The translations under genes and the position numbers were made by a program. Below, piece after piece: positions 10,251 through 19,251 of a stretch of 64,000 nt of DNA (positions within the stretch are counted from its first letter, which is position 1; the number at the start of each line of letters is the position of its first letter). Origin of the DNA: Anaeromyxobacter dehalogenans 2CP-1 (GTDB lineage: Bacteria; Myxococcota; Myxococcia; Myxococcales; Anaeromyxobacteraceae); the NCBI RefSeq assembly GCF_000022145.1, contig NC_011891.1, forward strand, positions 310,001-374,000, written 5' to 3'. Under the pieces are notes generated by a model, which worked only from the letters and a program-made list of their open reading frames with translations, was not told the DNA's origin and searched no databases.

Positions 10251-10822
10251 CCGGGCGCGGGCGTCGTCTCCGGCGCCTCCGCGCCGGGCGCGTGCAGCGT
10301 CTCCCCGTGCGCGTCCATGGTCACCACCGCCGGGAAGTCGTCCACCTCGGCCAGCCAGATGGCCTCGGTGACGCCCAGCGCGTCGAGCCGCGCCACGTCC
10401 AGCACCCGGGTCACGTGGCGCGCCAGCGACACCGCCAGGCCGCCCGCCGCGTGCAGGTACACCGCGCCGTGCGCGCGGAGCGCCTCGAGCGTGCGCGGGC
10501 CCATGCCGCCCTTCCCGAGCACGCCCCGCAGCCCGTAGCGCGCGATCACCTCCGCCTCCCACGGCTCCTGGCGCCCCGACGCGCTCGGCCCGGCCGCCAC
10601 GAAGCGCCAGCCGCCGCCCGGCGCGCGCGCGACCACCGGGCCGCAGTGGTAGAGGACGGCGCCCTCGGTCCAGCGCCGCACCTGCGGGTCGTCGTGCGTC
10701 GCGAGGTAGCGGTGCGCCGCCTCGCGCCCGGTGACGATCCGGCCGCGGAGCAGCACCTCGTCGCCCGCGGCGAGCCCGCGCACGTCCTCCGGCAGGGCCG
10801 GCAGCGTGAGCGTCTTCGGCAT
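10247..10822 (-). CDS. fumarase / tartrate dehydratase beta-type subunit
   Basis: A 191-residue protein matching the C-terminal (beta) domain of class I, iron-sulfur fumarases and L(+)-tartrate dehydratases. It has GDEVLLRGRIVTGREAAH, the active-site block AGPSASGRQEPWEAEVI, the GKGGMG loop, and LGVTEAIWLAEVDDFPAVV near the end. In split enzymes this domain pairs with an alpha subunit that carries the 4Fe-4S cluster. No alpha subunit is adjacent, so the partner must be encoded elsewhere. ATG 10822 is preceded by GGGAG at good distance. Upstream in-frame codons are ignored. Confidence 0.82.
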   Translation of the reverse strand: MPKTLTLPALPEDVRGLAAGDEVLLRGRIVTGREAAHRYLATHDDPQVRRWTEGAVLYHCGPVVARAPGGGWRFVAAGPSASGRQEPWEAEVIARYGLRGVLGKGGMGPRTLEALRAHGAVYLHAAGGLAVSLARHVTRVLDVARLDALGVTEAIWLAEVDDFPAVVTMDAHGETLHAPGAEAPETTPAPG

Positions 10823-11022
10823 CCGGGCTCCCTTCACGGTCGGTCCGACGTCCGGGCCGGGGCGGCTTCCATAACGGCCGGCGGCGCGCCAGGCCCTTGC
10901 CGTCCGGCGCGGCGGGGCGGTATCTCCAAGCGGGGCATCGCCGCGCCGCACCCCTTCCTTCAACGTGGCGACGCCGGCGGCGCGGGGCGAGGGTGCCCCG
11001 TCGCACCGCACGAGAGGGTCGC

Positions 11023-11961
11023 TTGAGACGCGAGATCCGCCTGCCGCTCACCGCCTCCGGTCGCCTCGATCGGGCGCTCGCCGACGCCCTCGGCCTGGGC
11101 CGCGCCGCGGTGAAGCGCGCCTTCGCGCTGGGGGAGGTCCGCGTGCGGGGTCGCCGCGCCCGCGCCTCGGACCCGGCCGCGCCGGGCGCGCTGGTGGAGC
11201 TCGACGTGGAGCTGCCCGCCGGGCCCCCCGAGCCCGAGCCGGACGCGCCGCTCTCGGTGCTCCTGGAGCGGCCGCGCTACCTCGTCGTCGAGAAGCCGGC
11301 CGGCGTGGCGGTCCACCCGCTCGCGCCCGGCGAGGGCGGCACGCTCGCGAACGCGGTGGCGGCGCGCCATCCCGAATGCGCCGAGGCGTCGCCGGAGCCG
11401 CGCGAGGGCGGGGCGGTGCAGCGGCTCGATCTCGAGACGAGCGGCTGCGTCCTGTTCGCGCGGGACCCGGAGGCCTGGGAGGCGCTGCACGCGCAGCTCG
11501 GCGCCCACACGGTGGACAAGGTCTACCTGGCGCTGGCGGTGGGGCGGCTGCCCGCCGGCGGCGTCTGCTCCGTCCCGCTCGCGCAGCGCGGCGGCCGGGT
11601 GGTGCCGGCGCCCGACGTCGAGGCGGAGGAGCGGCTCCAGGCGCGCGGCCTGCGCCCGCGCCCGGCCGAGACCCACTACGAGCCGGAGCGGCGCTTCGCG
11701 GACCACACGCTGCTGCGCGTCCGCATCGTCACCGGGGTGATGCACCAGATCCGCGCCCATCTGGCGCTGCTCGGCCACCCGGTGGCGGGCGACGCGCTGT
11801 ACGGGGGGGCCGCGGCCGCGCTGCCCGGCCTCGAGCGGCAGTTCCTGCACGCCTGGCGGCTCGCGTTCGACGATCCGGACGGCGCCGGGCGGGTGGCGGT
11901 GGAGAGCCCGCTGCCGCCGGAGCTGGAGGCGGTGCTGGCGCGGCTGCCGGCCGCCCGCTGA
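11023..11961 (+). CDS. RluA/RluD-family pseudouridine synthase
   Basis: A 312-residue RNA pseudouridine synthase. An S4-like RNA-binding domain (about 9-65, GRLDRALADALGLGRAAVKRAF) precedes the catalytic domain, with the active-site Asp136 in QRLDLETSG and the later motif VMHQIRAHLALLGHPVAGD. The start is TTG 11023, with GAGAGGG at Shine-Dalgarno distance; it reads directly into the S4 domain. Many members modify 23S rRNA, but the exact target cannot be told from sequence. A terminator-like hairpin lies downstream, shared with the convergent exbD. Confidence 0.85.
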   Translation: MRREIRLPLTASGRLDRALADALGLGRAAVKRAFALGEVRVRGRRARASDPAAPGALVELDVELPAGPPEPEPDAPLSVLLERPRYLVVEKPAGVAVHPLAPGEGGTLANAVAARHPECAEASPEPREGGAVQRLDLETSGCVLFARDPEAWEALHAQLGAHTVDKVYLALAVGRLPAGGVCSVPLAQRGGRVVPAPDVEAEERLQARGLRPRPAETHYEPERRFADHTLLRVRIVTGVMHQIRAHLALLGHPVAGDALYGGAAAALPGLERQFLHAWRLAFDDPDGAGRVAVESPLPPELEAVLARLPAAR

Positions 11962-12017
11962 ACGACCGCTCGCGACCCGCCGTCACCGCGGTGCTCGCGG
12001 GCTCGGACGAAAACGAA

Positions 12018-12042
12018 GAGGGCCGGCGCTCGGCCGGCCCTC
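12018..12042 (-). terminator. terminator hairpin downstream of exbD
   Basis: A perfect 10-bp stem (GAGGGCCGGC / GCCGGCCCTC, 5-nt loop) lies between two convergent genes. On the minus strand it is followed by TTCGTTTTCGTC, a U-rich tract fitting an intrinsic terminator for the tonB-exb operon. It could also stop transcription of the pseudouridine synthase gene. Confidence 0.72.
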
Positions 12043-12068
12043 CCACCAAACCGTACGTCCGGGATCGG

Positions 12069-12515
12069 CTACTGCTGCTCGCCCGCCGCGCCGCCGCCGA
12101 GCGGCGGATCGGTCATCATCCCGATGGTGTTCACGCCCGCCCCGTGGGCGGCGTCGAGCACCTTGACGGCCTGCTCGTAGCGGACGGAGTCCTCGGCGTT
12201 GAAGAACATCACCTTCGACGGGCGCCCGTCGTAGGCGACGTGCAGCCGCTGCATCGCGTCGTTGATCGTCATCTCCTGCTTGTTCAGGAGGACGTTGCCG
12301 TTGCCGAGCGCGGTGAGGACCGTCTGGTCCGGCGGCACCGAGTCGGGCGGGACCGGCTGCATCTCCGGCTGGTACTCCGGGACGCGGATGAACTTCTGCT
12401 TCTCCGCGAGCGGCGTGAGCACCATGAAGATGATCAGGAGCACGAGCACCACGTCGATGAGTGGCGTGACGTTGATGTCGGTGACGGGTCGCTTGGACCC
12501 GAGCCCCATCGCCAT
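12069..12515 (-). CDS. exbD: ExbD/TolR-family biopolymer transport protein
   Basis: A 148-residue inner-membrane protein with a single N-terminal membrane helix carrying the conserved Asp (INVTPLIDVVLVLLI, Asp21) that conducts protons in the ExbB-ExbD motor. A periplasmic domain follows. It is the last gene of the tonB-exbB-exbD-exbD run and lies 2 bases after the first exbD. The periplasmic domain is divergent from its neighbour, so the two are not recent duplicates. A terminator hairpin follows. Confidence 0.88.
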   Translation of the reverse strand: MAMGLGSKRPVTDINVTPLIDVVLVLLIIFMVLTPLAEKQKFIRVPEYQPEMQPVPPDSVPPDQTVLTALGNGNVLLNKQEMTINDAMQRLHVAYDGRPSKVMFFNAEDSVRYEQAVKVLDAAHGAGVNTIGMMTDPPLGGGAAGEQQ

Positions 12516-12517
12516 GG

Positions 12518-12937
12518 CTACTTCTCCTTGTCCTTGATCTGGGACGCGGCGAGGGAGACGCCCATGATGTGCGTCTTCGAGATCTCGAAGATCATCTCGC
12601 GGATGGTCTTGTAGGTCACGTCGCGGTCGCCCTTCACCAGCACCGGCGCGCCCGGCTGCATCTGCATCGCGATGGTGAGCATCTGGGAGAGGTCCGCCTT
12701 CTGGACCTCCTCCTTGTCGATCCAGATCTTCCCGTCCTTCGTCACCGACACGAGGATCGGGTCACCGCCCTGCTTCAGCGCGGAGACGTGCTTCGCGTCC
12801 GGGAGGACGACCGGCTTGCCGCGCTGGAGCATCGGGGTGATGACCATGAAGATGATGAGGAGCACCAACACGACGTCGACGAGCGGCGTCACGTTGATCT
12901 CGCTCTTCACCCCCTTGCCGCCAACGTCCATGGACAT
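12518..12937 (-). CDS. exbD: ExbD/TolR-family biopolymer transport protein (first copy)
   Basis: A 139-residue ExbD/TolR protein with the same topology as its downstream neighbour: a cytoplasmic start, one membrane helix with Asp21 (EINVTPLVDVVLVLL), and a periplasmic domain ending near ASQIKDKEK. Two ExbD-type subunits next to one ExbB are common in myxobacterial Ton-like motors. It follows exbB by about 36 bases, which include a run of ten G residues at 12963-12972. Confidence 0.88.
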   Translation of the reverse strand: MSMDVGGKGVKSEINVTPLVDVVLVLLIIFMVITPMLQRGKPVVLPDAKHVSALKQGGDPILVSVTKDGKIWIDKEEVQKADLSQMLTIAMQMQPGAPVLVKGDRDVTYKTIREMIFEISKTHIMGVSLAASQIKDKEK

Positions 12938-12973
12938 CGGTCAGGTCTCCTTCGCGGGCCGCGGGGGGGGGGA

Positions 12974-13732
12974 CTACTTCACCTCGCTGCGGCCTTCCTT
13001 CATGAAGAAGTCCATCAGCTCGGTGGCCGAGTCGGTGATGTCCACCTGCATGTCCTCGACGCGGTTGGTGAGGTAGTTGAACATCATCACCGCGGGGATG
13101 GCGACGAGGAGGCCGAACGCGGTCGTCACGAGCGCCTCGGCGATGCCGGCCGACACCGAGCCGAGACCGCCGGAGCCGGTGGCGGCCATCGCCTGGAAGG
13201 CCGTGATGATGCCGGCCACGGTGCCGAGGAGGCCGACGAACGGGGCGGTCGAGCCGACGGTGGCGAGCGCGCCCAGGCCGCGGCGCAGGTCGTTCACGGT
13301 GCGGAGCGAGCTGCGCTCCACCGCGCGGTTCACCGCGGCGATCACGTCGAAGTTGCCGACGTCGCGCGGGCCGTGGGTCTTCAGCGCCTCGACGCCGTGG
13401 CTGTACTCCTCGATGGCGAGACCGAGCACCTTGGGCAGGTGGCCGCGCTTCAGCTTGCGGGAGAGCTCGACCGCCTCGCCGAACTTCGCGGCCGGGAGCA
13501 GGTCGCGCAGCGCGGCGGCGAACTGCCGCGAGGCCTTCTGCGCGCGGGCGAAGGTGACGAGGCGCTCGGCCATCACGCCGAGCGAGTAGATGCTCATCAC
13601 CGCCAGGACGCCCGCGATGAACTTCGCGAACGGGCCCATCGTCTTCCACATGTGCAGGAGGTCGAACGAGACCTCGGGGGTGGCCTGGGCCGCGGCCAGC
13701 TGCTGGAGCGTCTGGATCACCTGAAGCGACAT
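12974..13732 (-). CDS. exbB: MotA/TolQ/ExbB proton channel family protein
   Basis: A 252-residue inner-membrane protein with three predicted helices (about 31-52, 150-175 and 190-220). The family signature is GALATVGSTAPFVGLLGTVAGIITAFQ, followed by GIAEALVTTAFGLLVAIPA. With ExbD it forms the proton-driven motor that energises TonB. It lies between tonB and two exbD genes. The ATG is supported by AAGGAG just upstream on the minus strand. Confidence 0.9.
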   Translation of the reverse strand: MSLQVIQTLQQLAAAQATPEVSFDLLHMWKTMGPFAKFIAGVLAVMSIYSLGVMAERLVTFARAQKASRQFAAALRDLLPAAKFGEAVELSRKLKRGHLPKVLGLAIEEYSHGVEALKTHGPRDVGNFDVIAAVNRAVERSSLRTVNDLRRGLGALATVGSTAPFVGLLGTVAGIITAFQAMAATGSGGLGSVSAGIAEALVTTAFGLLVAIPAVMMFNYLTNRVEDMQVDITDSATELMDFFMKEGRSEVK

Positions 13733-13784
13733 GAAACTCTCCTTGGAGGCAGAATGACTTGGGACGGAAGAGGCGTGCTGCGGA

Positions 13785-14531
13785 TCAGCCGGCGGTGAAC
13801 CGGAGCGGGAGGATGACCCAGATGGCGGTGGGGCGGCCCTGCGCGTCGGCGCCGGGGACCCACTTGCAGGTCTGCACCGCGTTCCAGATGGCGTCGGCGA
13901 TCCGCTTGTCGGGGACGTTCGTCATCGCCTCGAAGCGGGAGGGCGCGCCGTCCCGGCCGATCGCGAACTTCACGGTGATCGGGCCGGAGATGTAGCCCAG
14001 CAGCTCGCGGGGGAGGCGGACCGACTGCTGGACGCAGTTCGGCTGCGCCATCTGCGGCTTCTTGTAGCCCGCGGTCGCGTAGGCCGGCGCGTCCTCGATC
14101 TGGTTCTGCTGCGGGGCGGCGCCCACGACGCCGCCGACCACGCCCTCGCCCGCCGCGGCGTCGCCGTAGTCGTACTCCGGCTCGGGCGGCTCGTTCGGAT
14201 CGGGCGGCTTCATCTCCGCCTGCACGTCCTTCGGCTGCAGGAGCGCGGTGGGCGGGGGCGGCTTGGGGAGATCGGTCCGCGGCTTCTCGTCCGGCGGCCG
14301 CTTCCGCGCGGCCGGCGGCGGAGGCGCCGGCGGCGGCGGCGGAGGCGGCGGGACCGCCTTGACGAACTTCACGTCCACGACCGGCTCGTCGATGACCTTC
14401 GCCTTGATGGCGGCCGACGCCGTGATGATCGCGAACACGAGAAGGACTTGGAAGAGGGTCGACCCGAAGACGTAGCCGGCCCGCTTCGCAGCGTTCTTCC
14501 CGCCCTCTTGCTTGGTGACCTCGTCGAACAC
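13785..14531 (-). CDS. tonB: TonB-family energy transducer
   Basis: About 248 residues: a short cytoplasmic start, one membrane helix (about 19-41), a Pro-rich periplasmic spacer with eight consecutive prolines, and a C-terminal TonB domain (about 175-248, PITVKFAIGRDGAPSRFEAM and WVILPLRF). The frame is open to a TTG at 14600, but a TTGACA/TACGTA promoter (14583-14611) brackets that codon, so the downstream GTG at 14531 (start VFDEVTKQEGG) is preferred. It transmits proton-motive energy to TonB-dependent receptors; the Oar-like gene opposite is the obvious partner. Confidence 0.82.
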   Translation of the reverse strand: MFDEVTKQEGGKNAAKRAGYVFGSTLFQVLLVFAIITASAAIKAKVIDEPVVDVKFVKAVPPPPPPPPAPPPPAARKRPPDEKPRTDLPKPPPPTALLQPKDVQAEMKPPDPNEPPEPEYDYGDAAAGEGVVGGVVGAAPQQNQIEDAPAYATAGYKKPQMAQPNCVQQSVRLPRELLGYISGPITVKFAIGRDGAPSRFEAMTNVPDKRIADAIWNAVQTCKWVPGADAQGRPTAIWVILPLRFTAG

Positions 14532-14582
14532 GTTCCGCTCGCTGGTATTGACGGGAGAATCGGCTGGGAAAAGAAGCACCGC

Positions 14583-14611
14583 TACGTAGTCGTCCTCCAA
14601 GCCCTTGTCAA
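14583..14611 (-). promoter_or_regulatory. candidate promoter for tonB-exb operon
   Basis: On the minus strand TTGACA (14606-14611) is followed after 17 bases by TACGTA (14583-14588), giving a sigma-70-type promoter about 45 bases upstream of the GTG chosen for tonB. Its position makes the more distal TTG at 14600 unusable on this transcript. Confidence 0.5.
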
Positions 14612-15044
14612 TGCTTGTCCATCGCCGCCTCGCGAGGGGGGATGGCGGTGGCCGCCGGGCGACGCGGTAGATCTAAAGGATGGGGTTCGACGGTCGGTAC
14701 GAGATTGCGCCGCACGGATCCCAATCCTGCCCGCTTCCGCGCCACCCGGTTGCGTCTTTCCGAGGCAACGCGCGAATTGACGCAGGTCGTCGCGATATCG
14801 CTCCCCGCGAAGTCGATCCCCCGTCCCCGGCCTGCGAAAAGTCCCGTGTCCGTGGGGTGTTGCGCCCCCGTCGGGGCGCGCACGACACGGCCTTATAACA
14901 GCCGCCGCTTGCTTGACATTCCTCACAGCGGAAGCCTAGAACCATCAACCAATTGACCCGTCGGTCGGTCATCCGAGCGGAGTCCCTCCGCACGGAGGTC
15001 AGGACCGTCAGGTGCGGCTGAGTGCTCTCTCCCTGGAGGAAGTC
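14612..15044. promoter_or_regulatory. divergent intergenic region, tonB operon / Oar-like receptor
   Basis: About 430 bases without a gene separate the tonB operon from the receptor, with distinctly lower G+C than the surroundings. The left edge holds the tonB promoter. The right part holds a candidate promoter (14913-14942) and a leader of about 95 bases with a small inverted repeat (CTCCG/CGGAG near 14988-14998). Nothing else is recognised. Confidence 0.45.
14913..14942 (+). promoter_or_regulatory. candidate sigma-70-type promoter for Oar-like receptor
   Basis: TTGACA at 14913-14918 is followed after 18 bases by TAGAAC at 14937-14942, about 100 bases upstream of the receptor ATG. The -10 box TAGAAC recurs at two other promoter candidates in this window (26311 and 51665), supporting it as a local consensus. 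Confidence 0.55.
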
Positions 15045-18000
15045 ATGAGGAAGAAGTTGCTGCGCCTCCTGCGGATCGCGCCGCTCGCGCTGTTGTTCGC
15101 GGGAGTCGCGTTCGCCCAAACGACCGGCACGATCATCGGTGTGGTGACCGATGCGTCGACCGGTAAGCCCGTCGCAGGTGCCGTCATCGTCGCGCGGAGC
15201 CCGAATCTCCAGGGTGAGCAGACGGCGGTCACCGACGCGAACGGCAACTACCGCATCACCCTGCTTCCCCCTGGCGCGTACTCCCTGGCGGTCCAGCTCG
15301 AGGGCTTCAAGCCCGCCGAGCGCGCGGACATCACGATGCGCACGGACAAGACGATCCGCGCGAACATCGCGGTCGTCCCCGAGGCCGTGCAGATGGAGGA
15401 GCAGGTCGTCCGGACGGGCGCCGCTCCCGTGGTGAACATCGGCGCCGCCGAGAGCGGCGCGGTGGTCTCCCGCGAGTTCATGGCGAACATCCCGGTCGGC
15501 CGCTCGGTCGAGAACGTGGCCACGGTGGTCCCGACGGCGCAGACCGACAGCTACGGCGTCAGCTTCGCCGGCGCCCAGTCCCCCGAGAACTCCTACATCG
15601 TGGACGGTCTCAACGTGACCGACCCGGTGTACGGCACGTTCGCCGGCAACCCGAACTCGCAGACGCTCACGCCGACCCTGCAGAACAACTTCGTGCAGGA
15701 GATCGACGTCAAGACCGGCGGCTTCCAGCCCGAGTACGGCCGCACCACCGGCGGCGTGCTGAACGTCGTCACCCGCAGCGGCTCGAACGAGTACCACGGG
15801 TCGGTGTTCACCGACTTCACCCCCCGCATGCTCATCGACCCGACCGGCAAGACCGCCGGCACCAACGGTGAGGCGATCGGCTGGCGCCGCAAGCCGGACG
15901 AGGGCGCCTACGACCTCGACTTCGGCTTCGAGGTCGGCGGCCCGATCATGAAGGACAAGCTGTGGTTCTACGCCGGCTTCGCGCCGATCGTGACCCGCAC
16001 CTACACCGAGCGCTTCCTGCAGCTGAACCGGATGGAGCAGGATCCCACGTCGCACGCGTGGAGCCCGGCCCTCAACGAGTCCACCGGCCTCATCGAGCAG
16101 GACCGGGTGCCGGGGACGGAGCAGGTCTACCGCTCCGGCCGCACCACCTACCAGTACGTCGGCAAGCTGACCTACCTGCTCGACGAGAACAACAACCTGA
16201 CGCTGTCCGCGGTCGGCATGCCGACCAGCGCGACCAGCATCTCGATGGCCGGTGGCCCCAGCCGCCGCACCTTCGACGAGACCGGCAACACGTTCGACGG
16301 CAGCCTGCGCTACGCCGGCAAGTTCCTCGACAAGCGGCTCATCGTCGAGGCGCAGGCGGGCTGGCACTACAACAAGAGCGCCCCGAAGGACAAGACGCAG
16401 GCCGGCGTCGATCAGCTCAACACGCCGACCCTGCAGTTCCGCTTCCGGACGCCGGTCACGAACTTCGAGGCGCTGCCCGAGTGCGTCGGCCGTGCGCCGT
16501 CGACCGATCCCACGACGCCCCTCGATCAGGGCTACTCCGCGACCGACGTCTGCGGCGTCAACCTCTACAACACGGGCGGCCTCGGCTACCTGAGCGACGC
16601 CGTCTCCAACCGCCTCGCCACCCGCGTGAGCGCGTCCTACCTGTCCGAGCTCCTCGGCTCGCACAACACCAAGGTCGGCGTGGACTTCGAGCGGTCCACG
16701 TTCGCGCAGGACAAGCGCTACGCCGGCGGGTACTACTACGCCACCACCGGCAACGGCCTCATCTACGCGCGCCGCGGCTACGGCTACGTCTCCACCGCCA
16801 ACGGCCGCATCCCTGCCACGACCCCGGGCACGAACGTGATCCCGTCCGAGGTGAACTTCGCCACCCGGATCCAGAACACCGCCGGCACGAACAGCACGTC
16901 CGTCTACGCGCAGGACAGCTGGCAGCTGCCGCAGAACGTGACCCTGAACTACGGCATCCGCTGGGAGGGGCAGTCGCTGAACAACGTCAGCAACCCCGAG
17001 TCCAACGGCTTCACGATCAACAACAGCTGGGCGCCCCGCGTCCAGGCGATCTGGGACTTCACCGGCAGCGGCCGCGGCAAGGTGGCCGGTAGCTGGGGCC
17101 GGTTCTTCTACGCCATGCCCCTCGATCTCGGCGACCGCACCTTCGGTGCGGAGCGCTCGCTGATCTTCTACATGCCCACCAGCGCGATCGGCACCGCGCC
17201 CGGCTGCGCGATCCCCGGCGGCGCGTCCGAGGCCGGCATGGCCGACCCGACGAACCAGTCGCTCGTGACGTACGACACGCGGCAGCTGAACCCGTCCAAC
17301 TGCGGCGTGACGAACTCGGGCGGCGGCACCGGTCCGGACCGGAGCTATCTGTTCCGCACCTCCGGCACCTCGGCCTCGCCGGTGTCCCCGGACATCTCCC
17401 AGGCGTACGTGGATCAGTTCGGCGGCCAGATCGAGTACGAGGTGCTGTCCGACCTGTCCGTCGGCCTCGAGTACGCCGGCCGCCGCCAGGGCGACATCAT
17501 CGAGGACATGTCGCCGAACGACGGTGAGGGCTACTACATCGGCAACCCGACCAAGGGCGGCGAGTTCGTGGGCTCCGACGGCGTGACGTACAACCCGTCG
17601 GCTCCGACCGCGACCGACACGGCCACCGGCCGGCTCATGGTCATCCCGTTCCCGAAGCCGGAGCGCAGCTACGACGGCGTCACGCTGTCCGTCCGCAAGA
17701 ACTTCTCGCGCGGGTGGCAGGCGTCGGCGTCTTACACGTACTCGGTGCTCCGCGGCAACTACGCGGGTCCGTACCGCCCCGAGGACGACCAGCTCGACCC
17801 GGGCATCACGTCCCAGTACGACATCCCGTCGATCATGACGAACCAGAAGGGCTACCTGTACGGAGACCGTCCGCACCAGGTGAAGCTCTTCGGGTCGTAC
17901 ACCTGGGCCGCCTCGCCGCGCTTCAGCCTCACCGGCGGCGCCGCGTACACGGGCCAGTCCGGCAATCCGATCAGCGCGCTGGCCGGCTACAACGACATCT

Positions 18001-18413
18001 ACGACGTCTCCCAGACGTTCGTGGTGCCCCGCGGCATGGCGGGCCGGTCGCCCTGGACCAACAAGGTGGACCTCCGCGGCGCGCTCGAGTACGTCATCAA
18101 GCCGCCGTACGCGCTGAAGTTCACGGTGGACGTGTTCAACGTGCTCAACAGCGAGGAGACCATCCTCATCGACCAGGACTACACGTACGACATGACGCAG
18201 CCGATCAGCGGCGCGAAGTGCTCGAGCCAGTCCGCGGTCGGCAAGGCCAACCCGGTGCAGGCGCTCCAGTCGGCCTGCCCCGACCTCAAGTACCTCAAGA
18301 CGATCGACGGCCGGAACGTGACCGTCAATCCGAACTGGGGTCGCCCGGCCTCCGGCACGGCGTCCTTCATGGCGCCGCTGTCGCTGCGCCTCGGCCTGTC
18401 GCTCAGCTTCTAG
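15045..18413 (+). CDS. Oar-like TonB-dependent receptor
   Basis: A 1122-residue outer-membrane protein. Residues 1-24 are a signal peptide (LLFAGVAFAQ). A carboxypeptidase-regulatory-like domain follows at about 26-105 (GTIIGVVTDASTGKPVAGAVI), then a plug domain (about 115-230, SYIVDGLNVTDPVYGT) and a large beta-barrel ending in aromatic Phe (LGLSLSF). This order is that of the myxobacterial Oar family; in Myxococcus xanthus an Oar protein with TonB/Exb partners is needed for protease PopC export. ATG 15045 is preceded by GGAGGA. Base composition is slightly lower in G+C than neighbours. The cargo is unknown. Confidence 0.88.
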   Translation: MRKKLLRLLRIAPLALLFAGVAFAQTTGTIIGVVTDASTGKPVAGAVIVARSPNLQGEQTAVTDANGNYRITLLPPGAYSLAVQLEGFKPAERADITMRTDKTIRANIAVVPEAVQMEEQVVRTGAAPVVNIGAAESGAVVSREFMANIPVGRSVENVATVVPTAQTDSYGVSFAGAQSPENSYIVDGLNVTDPVYGTFAGNPNSQTLTPTLQNNFVQEIDVKTGGFQPEYGRTTGGVLNVVTRSGSNEYHGSVFTDFTPRMLIDPTGKTAGTNGEAIGWRRKPDEGAYDLDFGFEVGGPIMKDKLWFYAGFAPIVTRTYTERFLQLNRMEQDPTSHAWSPALNESTGLIEQDRVPGTEQVYRSGRTTYQYVGKLTYLLDENNNLTLSAVGMPTSATSISMAGGPSRRTFDETGNTFDGSLRYAGKFLDKRLIVEAQAGWHYNKSAPKDKTQAGVDQLNTPTLQFRFRTPVTNFEALPECVGRAPSTDPTTPLDQGYSATDVCGVNLYNTGGLGYLSDAVSNRLATRVSASYLSELLGSHNTKVGVDFERSTFAQDKRYAGGYYYATTGNGLIYARRGYGYVSTANGRIPATTPGTNVIPSEVNFATRIQNTAGTNSTSVYAQDSWQLPQNVTLNYGIRWEGQSLNNVSNPESNGFTINNSWAPRVQAIWDFTGSGRGKVAGSWGRFFYAMPLDLGDRTFGAERSLIFYMPTSAIGTAPGCAIPGGASEAGMADPTNQSLVTYDTRQLNPSNCGVTNSGGGTGPDRSYLFRTSGTSASPVSPDISQAYVDQFGGQIEYEVLSDLSVGLEYAGRRQGDIIEDMSPNDGEGYYIGNPTKGGEFVGSDGVTYNPSAPTATDTATGRLMVIPFPKPERSYDGVTLSVRKNFSRGWQASASYTYSVLRGNYAGPYRPEDDQLDPGITSQYDIPSIMTNQKGYLYGDRPHQVKLFGSYTWAASPRFSLTGGAAYTGQSGNPISALAGYNDIYDVSQTFVVPRGMAGRSPWTNKVDLRGALEYVIKPPYALKFTVDVFNVLNSEETILIDQDYTYDMTQPISGAKCSSQSAVGKANPVQALQSACPDLKYLKTIDGRNVTVNPNWGRPASGTASFMAPLSLRLGLSLSF

Positions 18414-18435
18414 CGTGAGCCAAGGAGAGACCAAC

Positions 18436-19227
18436 ATGAAGACGCTGACCAAGCTCGCGTTGACGCTGATCGCGGTCGCCGGCCTGCAGGCCTGCGATCC
18501 GTACGAGGACGAGAACAAGGGGACGCCCTCCGTCACGAACGTCATCGCCACCGACGGTGGCGCGGCGTTCGAGGGCACGAACACGGGCACGAGCTGGACG
18601 GTCGCAACCACGTCCGGCACCGTGGTGTTCGTGAAGGCGAACCCGGGCAAGCTGCTCGACGGCGCCTCGATCCAGGTGACGCCCGAGGACTGCACGCCGG
18701 CAGGCGGCTGGCTGTCCGTCAACGGCGCCGGCCCGGGCAACTGGATGTCCTGCTACTACCCGCAGTCCCCGGCGTCGTTCGAGGGCGCCTCGGTCGTGCT
18801 GTACCCCGGCCCCTCGATCTCGGCAACGGAGTCGTGGTTCAACCTGACGGAGCTCGCCGCGGGCATCTTCAACCTGAAGGGGACGGTCTCGGACAAGCAG
18901 GGGCACCCGCTCGACATCGACGTGAACGTGCTCGTGAACGACTTCGCGGCTGCGCAGTCCGACACCGCGGGCACCGAGATCACGGTCGACTTCAGCGACG
19001 CGGGCGACAACATGACCGACGTGCAGCTCTGGGAGGCGCCGGACAACAGCGGCGCGCCCGGCAACTGGACGGCGGTCGCCACGACGTCGCCGTACGTCAA
19101 GACCGGCGTCACGGTGGGCGCCACCTGGTGGTACAAGGTGAGCGCCGACACGAACGGCTTCCCCACCACGGCCGCCAGCTTCGAGACCGAGCCGGTGAGC
19201 GTCACCACCGAGCCGCCCGCTCCGTAG
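18436..19227 (+). CDS. putative lipoprotein downstream of Oar-like receptor
   Basis: A 263-residue lipoprotein with a signal peptide and lipobox LQAC (Cys20), a mature part rich in Thr/Gly/Val suggesting beta-sandwich folds, and no recognised catalytic motif. ATG 18436 has a strong AAGGAGA ribosome site. It lies 22 bases after the receptor stop and before a strong terminator, so the two genes form one transcript and the lipoprotein is probably a surface or periplasmic partner of the receptor (inference). Confidence 0.75.
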   Translation: MKTLTKLALTLIAVAGLQACDPYEDENKGTPSVTNVIATDGGAAFEGTNTGTSWTVATTSGTVVFVKANPGKLLDGASIQVTPEDCTPAGGWLSVNGAGPGNWMSCYYPQSPASFEGASVVLYPGPSISATESWFNLTELAAGIFNLKGTVSDKQGHPLDIDVNVLVNDFAAAQSDTAGTEITVDFSDAGDNMTDVQLWEAPDNSGAPGNWTAVATTSPYVKTGVTVGATWWYKVSADTNGFPTTAASFETEPVSVTTEPPAP

Positions 19228-19251
19228 CCTCGTCGAAAGCCTGAAGCACCC

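Noticed and set aside
12963-12972. Run of ten G residues as a phase-variation switch
   Set aside because: It is between exbB and exbD, outside coding sequence and without an identified promoter; a similar run at 30284-30293 is also intergenic. Both may be ordinary GC-rich slippage sites or sequencing artefacts.
14529-14600. TonB starting at TTG 14600
   Set aside because: That codon lies between the -35 and -10 boxes of the best promoter; starting at GTG 14531 keeps the membrane helix and C-terminal domain.
14673-18740. A 1,355-codon antisense frame over the receptor gene
   Set aside because: The plus-strand gene has a signal peptide, plug and barrel pattern; the antisense translation has only low-complexity composition.
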